NCBI GenBank assembly: GCA_041395105.1 | Contig: JAWLBB010000012.1 | Span: 30,928-94,927, forward strand | Source: Opitutaceae bacterium | GTDB lineage: Bacteria > Verrucomicrobiota > Verrucomicrobiia > Opitutales > Opitutaceae | Reading direction: 5' to 3' | Length of the DNA stretch: 64,000 nucleotides | Shown: piece by piece, positions 59,966 to 64,000 of the stretch | How the letters are laid out: each line of letters begins with the position of its first letter | Position numbering within the stretch: position 1 is the stretch's first letter | Notes under the pieces: model-generated | What the model was told of the DNA's origin: nothing | The model's input: only the letters and a program-made list of their open reading frames with translations | The model's database searches: none | Position numbers and translations under genes: made by a program

Positions 59966-60652
59966 TCAGACGTGCCGGTCGGGCAACCCACCGGTCGGCC
60001 CATCGTTCCTGTCGCCGGTCTCATTCATGCCAGTGCCTGCCAGAGGAACCAGCCGCCACCCAGGCGACCCCTCCCCGGCCACCCGAAGAAGGGCTTGGCC
60101 CACCGTCCAGCGGTGAACCAGGCCGATCGCAATTCCGATTCCATGCAATGCTCCGGTCGCGGCGACGAACCCGATGCTGTAGAGCAGGCCACTGCTGCCG
60201 GCCGGCAGTTCCGTTCCATGGGCATGCCCGTGAAAGATGGCAAAAACCGATACGATGACTGCCGCCACCCAGAGCGGTGGTCGGGCGTCGGTCAGAATCA
60301 TCACGCCCAGAACCACGGCGGAAAGCGCGATTCCGATTTCCACTCCCGGCAGGGCGATGCCCATCAATCCGAGCATCCCACCCAGCGCCATGACCATCGG
60401 GAAGGCGATCGGGAGAACCCAGACCGCAGGGGGGCCGAGTTGGGCACCCCAGATTCCGACCGCGACCATGGCGAGAATATGGTCCCATCCGGATACCGGG
60501 TGGTGGAGCCCGGCGACCAGGCCCGCTGCGCTGCCCGCCTCCTCGTGCCCGAAAGCCACTGCGGTGAATGCAGAAATCAGGGCAAGTCCGACCACGACTC
60601 GGCCTGGATCTCTCCTTGGTGCGATCGGTAGTTCCTGGTTCATGAAATTCAT
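59966..60652 (-). CDS. hupE: HupE/UreJ-family membrane protein
   Basis: A 228-aa protein from the ATG at 60652. Signal-like first helix (LALISAFTAVAFGHEEA), then GLHHPVSGWDHILAMVAVGIWGAQLG (the HupE signature HP-GxDHxLAM), FAIFHGHAHGTELP and ATGALHGIGIAIG. The histidines are likely metal ligands in nickel or cobalt import. The last 30 residues (TGDRNDGPTGGLPDRHV) are hydrophilic, unlike the usual final helix; other frames here look more hydrophobic, so a small frame problem near 60080 is possible. The gene lies between the frameshifted HupE_2 gene and the shorter HupE-like gene. Confidence 0.85.
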   Translation of the reverse strand: MNFMNQELPIAPRRDPGRVVVGLALISAFTAVAFGHEEAGSAAGLVAGLHHPVSGWDHILAMVAVGIWGAQLGPPAVWVLPIAFPMVMALGGMLGLMGIALPGVEIGIALSAVVLGVMILTDARPPLWVAAVIVSVFAIFHGHAHGTELPAGSSGLLYSIGFVAATGALHGIGIAIGLVHRWTVGQALLRVAGEGSPGWRLVPLAGTGMNETGDRNDGPTGGLPDRHV

Positions 60653-60668
60653 CTTCACCTCGTCTTTC

Positions 60669-61674
60669 TCACGCCAGCATGAACACGACGCGCTGAATGG
60701 TCCAGTAGGCACCGCAGAACCCGACCGCGTATCCCGGCGCACGCAGGATCCAAGTAGGCCATTGCATCTCCAGCGACCGCCACGCGTGAAGCAGGGCGAA
60801 ACAAATACCGACAAAACCGAGTTGCCCCATTTCGACCCCGACATTGAACCAGAGCAGCGCCCAGGGCAACTCCGAGGCCGGCATCCCGGTGGTGGAGAGA
60901 CCGGTGGCAAAGCCGAATCCGTGGAGCAGACCGAAGGCAAACGCCACCACCCAGGGGTGCCGAATCGTCAGGCTGGTCTCCCCGCGCCAGACCCGGACGA
61001 TCTCCGGCCCCAGAAACAGGATGCTCAAGGCCACTGCGGCGTTCAACGGCTCCAGCGGAACGGAGGCGATCCCGAGGGTGGGGGGCCGCCAGGGTCAGAC
61101 TGTGCGCAAGGGTAAACGCGGTGATCGTCTTCACCAGGTTTCTCCGGCCCCGCACAATCAGGAGGAGCCCGAGAACAAAGAGCAGGTGGTCGACCCCGAG
61201 CAGGATATGATGAAACCCGAGCCAGCCGTATTCGCGCATGTTCGCCCACCACGACCGCTCGCCTCTGAGCACAATGAAAGGACTGACCGGCCGGACCACC
61301 GCGGAGAAAACGCTTCCATCAGCCCGGAGCACACGGACAAAGATATCCGTGACGGTCATCTCCTGAAGCGGGAACCGGATGCGGGTTCCGTCGATTCCCC
61401 CGGGTCCGGGAGTCACCGAAAACTGCCGCACCGTCCAGTTGTCCCGCTGCTCCGCAGTCACCATGCCCACCGTCTCCCAATCTTCAGGAAGCTCCAATCG
61501 GATGGGTGAGGGGCGACCCGCCATGAGCGGGGTGCGCCAGGTCACCTCGAAACGACCGCCACTAACCTCCCTCAGATCCAGAAGCGCAGGCCAGGATTCA
61601 TGGGCGCTCGCCCTCGGGAAAAAGGAAAGGACGGCCACCGCAACCCAGAGCCACGCGGCGCGCGACCCGGCCAT
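60669..61674 (-). pseudogene. HupE/UreJ_2 membrane protein gene with a frameshift in a G-run
   Basis: From the ATG at 61674 the N-terminal part is intact: signal peptide (AAWLWVAVAVLSFFPRASAHESWP), then a beta-rich extracellular domain and a first membrane part (LGFHHILLGVDHLLFVLGLLLIVRGRR, FTLAHSLTLA). At a run of six G (61080-61085 on the plus strand) the frame changes. The rest continues in the other frame as LEPLNAAVALSILFLGPEIV, HGFGFATGL, LPWALLWFNVGVEMGQLGF, the HupE_2 ending. One base less restores a full protein, so it is either a sequence error or a recent inactivation. Confidence 0.8.
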
Positions 61675-61690
61675 CCCATGAAGACCGGGA

Positions 61691-62548
61691 CTACGGTTCA
61701 CCCAAGGCATCGCTCCACCCCTCCTGCTCATAGACAATCTGATACCGGGCCCGCATCAAATCGTAGAAGCGATCCAACATGACCTTCTTGCGCTGCACGA
61801 GCCAGTCGCGCCGCACGTCATCCACGACTTCGCCGAACTCCGCTACCCGTCCGGCTTTCGCCATCGTGATCCGGACCAGATGGAAGCCGAAGCCTGAGCG
61901 CACGGGCCCACACCAGTCTTCGGCCGGGCAATCGACGACCGCATCGGCAAAGGTCTCCCCGAACAAACGCCCGATTTGCCACATCGGGGACAACCTCATC
62001 TCATAGGGAAGCATCAGGCTGTCCCCGAGATCTGGCCACGCCGGCTCACTGATGGATCCGCTTCGAAGGGAATCAAGAAGCTGATCCGCCACACCCAGGA
62101 CATCGTCATGCTTGTCCGGATTGAGATAGATCTGGACGAAGGCCATCTCCGGATCCAACGCATACTCCGCCCTATTCGCTTCAAAGAAGCGCTCCAGCTC
62201 TCCGGGCGCCGGCTCCCGCAGTGCAGCCGTGTCATCCGAAAGCAATTCCAGCTTCTGGCGCATCCGTCGGCGCACGATCGAATCGTCCCTGTCCAGTCCC
62301 AGTTTGAGAGCTTCCCGGTAAGCCACCTCGTCGCGGATCTGCTCGCGGATCAGGCCGCGCATCTCCTCATCGGTCGGAGGCCGCTGCCAGGTCCGCACAA
62401 AGGTGGTGCTCAGGTGATCCACCAGGCCCTGACTGATCTCTATCCGCTCGGGACCGGACGCTTTCGGCGGATTAACCCACCGAAAGCCCAGAAAGAAGAC
62501 CGCACCGATGAGGAGGAATTGAAAGAGCGGTTCGCGAATCAGCTTCAT
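61691..62548 (-). CDS. Parvulin-type peptidyl-prolyl isomerase
   Basis: A 285-aa membrane-anchored protein: one TM segment (FQFLLIGAVFFLGFRWV), a SurA-N-like helical domain, a PpiC-type middle (EPAPGELERFFEANRAEY, MAFVQIYLNPDK), and FGFHLVRITMAKAG near the C-terminus. It folds or helps insert exported proteins. It lies just upstream of the HupE_2 gene (17 bp gap), an arrangement in which the isomerase may assist the HupE_2 extracellular domain; that is inference. Confidence 0.85.
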   Translation of the reverse strand: MKLIREPLFQFLLIGAVFFLGFRWVNPPKASGPERIEISQGLVDHLSTTFVRTWQRPPTDEEMRGLIREQIRDEVAYREALKLGLDRDDSIVRRRMRQKLELLSDDTAALREPAPGELERFFEANRAEYALDPEMAFVQIYLNPDKHDDVLGVADQLLDSLRSGSISEPAWPDLGDSLMLPYEMRLSPMWQIGRLFGETFADAVVDCPAEDWCGPVRSGFGFHLVRITMAKAGRVAEFGEVVDDVRRDWLVQRKKVMLDRFYDLMRARYQIVYEQEGWSDALGEP

Positions 62549-62975
62549 CAGGAGTCCGAAGCCCCCATGCAATCGACCTCAGTGAACAAGGCAAGGCGGC
62601 AGCACAACGATCCCATGGGCTCCACCGATGTGATGCGGCAACCCCGAGAAACGGGGATCGACCACCCGCCACAGGGATCCGGCCGACCCGCCCATTTGTA
62701 ACGTATTATGTTACAAAGACGACGTCCCCTCCACAGATGAAACGACGCCCCGGAGAGGTCCGCAAGATCAGGAACCGGGACTCATCGGCCTTGGGCCGGA
62801 CAGTCCGGACGGTTCGCAACCCATCGGATGACCGGGCAAACAATACGTAGCAGCCTACGGTTTGTTTTCGAACGGGAAAGAAACCCGTCTATGCTACGGT
62901 TTGTTTGGCAACAGGCGGCGGGCCGACCCATGGAGAATCAGACAGGCCGGTTCAACAGAGTGGCTGTGGTCTGCA
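62549..62975. other. Intergenic region upstream of the PPIase-HupE cluster
   Basis: No gene seen. Holds a Fur/Zur-like palindrome at 62695-62717 and two 13-bp copies of CTACGGTTTGTTT (62855-62867 and 62894-62906). A CGTAG/CTACG stem near 62846-62859 could end the minus-strand transcript of the gene to the right, weakly. Confidence 0.5.
62695..62717. promoter_or_regulatory. Palindrome TTTGTAAC-N7-GTTACAAA (Fur/Zur-like)
   Basis: Perfect 8-bp arms around the AT-rich spacer GTATTAT, 147 bp upstream of the PPIase start. Size and A/T-G-T-A-A-C character resemble operators of Fur-family regulators (Zur or Nur). Being before metal-type HupE genes it is a candidate metal-responsive site; no search was done. 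Confidence 0.5.
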
Positions 62976-64000
62976 TCAATCCGAAAGGAGGTAGATCTCG
63001 ACCAGACCCACTCCCGGCTGGCCGTCAGCGGAACGGATCCGGGCGGTGTAGCTACCCGGAGCGAGCCGCAGGAGCAGGGACGCATCGCCACTGCCCGGCA
63101 TGAGAGGAAAGGCACCGACGGACTCGGCCGCCTCGATCATCCCGGCGGTGCCCGGACCACTGTCCCAATCGTCATTGCCGGCCAGAACGGTTCCCGACCC
63201 CAGGGGCAGCACCTCGAGCACCGGATCCGTGATCACTCCGGTGACTCCGAAATCTTCCAGTCCCGGCCCGATTCCCCGGATCAGGAACTGACGCGAGCCC
63301 GTGCCCTCGAGGACGAACCCGGCGATGAGCCGGCCGCCACCGGCCTCCACCGCTGCCCGGGTCGAGATATTGCGCAGGATCGGCGCCATGGCCTGGCCCG
63401 CAGACGGTCCCATCCGGTAAACCTCGACCAGACCGATCCCCTCCTCCGCTGCGCCGGCTCGCAGAACCTCGGTGTAACTGCCGGCAGGCAGAGACAACAC
63501 CGCGGCCGCATCCGTGCTTCCATCCTCCAGGGCGAAGGCGCCGGTCACCGCTTCGGCCTCCCTTACCGCCGGCGCCGCCCCACTGTCGTCCCAATCCTCA
63601 TTCTCCAGGAGCCTGACCGAGCCACCCGTGCCCGGGTTCTCGAAGACCGCGAATCTCGGATCCACCAGCGGATCGATGACCTGAAAGTCCGCCAATCCCG
63701 GCCCCACTCCGCGAATGAGCAGGTCGGCCCGCCCCTCGCCTTCCAGCACGAAACCCGCAATGGCCACGTTGCTGACTGCGCCCAGCCGGGCCCGGGTAGA
63801 GAGGTTACCGGTCAGGCTGTCGGCCGTTCCGATCCGGAAGATCTCGCCGTCGTAATCAATCAGGTAGAGTTCCCCGACCCCGTCCTCGGCAAAGGAGACA
63901 ACCGAGCCGATTGAGCCCGCATCCGGGGTCAGTTCCGCCGTCCGAGTGACCACCGTGACCGCCCCTTCGGAACCCCGCTCCAGCGACCAGATGGTGGTGA
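62976..64000 (-). CDS. Sugar-dehydrogenase-like secreted protein, C-terminal part with a tandem domain (runs off the right edge)
   Basis: An open frame without start in the window. Its beginning (VVSFAEDGVGELYLIDYDGEIFRIG) is the closing part of a glucose/sorbosone dehydrogenase-type beta-propeller. Two copies of the domain also found in the giant proteins follow: first near 63800-63415 (NLSTRARLG, LIRGVGPGL, NEDWDD, GLVEVY) and second near 63375-62985 (NISTRAAVE, IRGIGPGL, NDDWDSG, GLVEIY). The domain is C-terminal here and N-terminal in the giants, always in pairs. PQQ or Ca-binding sites of the enzyme lie outside the window. Its stop is at 62976. Confidence 0.8.
   Translation of the reverse strand, partial: TTIWSLERGSEGAVTVVTRTAELTPDAGSIGSVVSFAEDGVGELYLIDYDGEIFRIGTADSLTGNLSTRARLGAVSNVAIAGFVLEGEGRADLLIRGVGPGLADFQVIDPLVDPRFAVFENPGTGGSVRLLENEDWDDSGAAPAVREAEAVTGAFALEDGSTDAAAVLSLPAGSYTEVLRAGAAEEGIGLVEVYRMGPSAGQAMAPILRNISTRAAVEAGGGRLIAGFVLEGTGSRQFLIRGIGPGLEDFGVTGVITDPVLEVLPLGSGTVLAGNDDWDSGPGTAGMIEAAESVGAFPLMPGSGDASLLLRLAPGSYTARIRSADGQPGVGLVEIYLLSD

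Noticed and set aside
60000..60110. Frameshift at the end of the HupE gene (59966-60652)
   Set aside because: The hydrophilic tail is odd, but neither alternative frame gives a clear family ending, so the frame was kept.

Overview
The window looks like a chromosomal segment of a high-GC Gram-negative bacterium, most likely a member of the Verrucomicrobiota close to Opitutaceae. This is inferred from gene content: a TonB-dependent receptor beside a LacI-type regulator and sugar-acid enzymes, very large secreted proteins built from autotransporter-like repeats, and a tandem extracellular domain that I associate with Verrucomicrobiota. The proteins MscS, YidC with a periplasmic domain, TonB-type lipoproteins and an outer-membrane barrel all fit a diderm cell. 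No rRNA is present and I made no formal taxonomic assignment.

Layout. 1-4125: start of a TonB receptor (minus), a divergent LacI regulator, a D-2-hydroxyacid dehydrogenase and a sugar isomerase, probably one carbohydrate-use locus with a repeated operator-like site. 4126-5698: an Rsm22-type methyltransferase followed by several palindromic or direct intergenic repeats. 5699-18764: two paralogous giant secreted repeat proteins (2036 and 1825 aa) with a methyltransferase between them. 19283-25784: MscS channel, TerC, MalY-type lyase, a membrane PAS protein, an acetyltransferase and an SRAP protein. 25851-28567: a ParA-like ATPase with two proteins of unknown function. 28971-35441: FdhD, YchJ, a TonB-domain lipoprotein, glyoxalase, MtnA, a HAD hydrolase, a MamK/MreB-like actin and a Dabb protein. 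35581-42073: an acetyltransferase, then a tightly overlapped ABC cassette (ATPase, permease, ATPase, permease), a secreted protein, an ECF sigma factor and its zinc-binding anti-sigma factor. 42089-45518: HDOD protein, small proteins, TPR protein and a second MscS channel. 45586-51137: metX-metW, yebC, and the conserved rpmH-rnpA-yidD-yidC block. 51357-51860: tRNA-Glu followed by a duplicated copy of its 3' end. 51861-58269: ACT protein, hydrolase, tautomerase, a putative glycosidase-like protein, purC, a gene remnant and a YcaQ-like DNA glycosylase. 58279-62548: an outer-membrane protein and a cluster of three HupE/UreJ-type membrane genes plus a PPIase, one gene broken by a frameshift in a homopolymer. 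62976-64000: the 3' part of a sugar-dehydrogenase-like protein carrying the same tandem domain as the giant proteins.

The least explained parts are (a) the giant repeat proteins and the tandem domain they share with the gene at the right edge, (b) the ParA three-gene module, (c) the ABC/sigma/anti-sigma block, (d) the HupE cluster behind a Fur/Zur-like palindrome, and (e) the tRNA-Glu duplication. No CRISPR array, IS element or complete prophage was seen.
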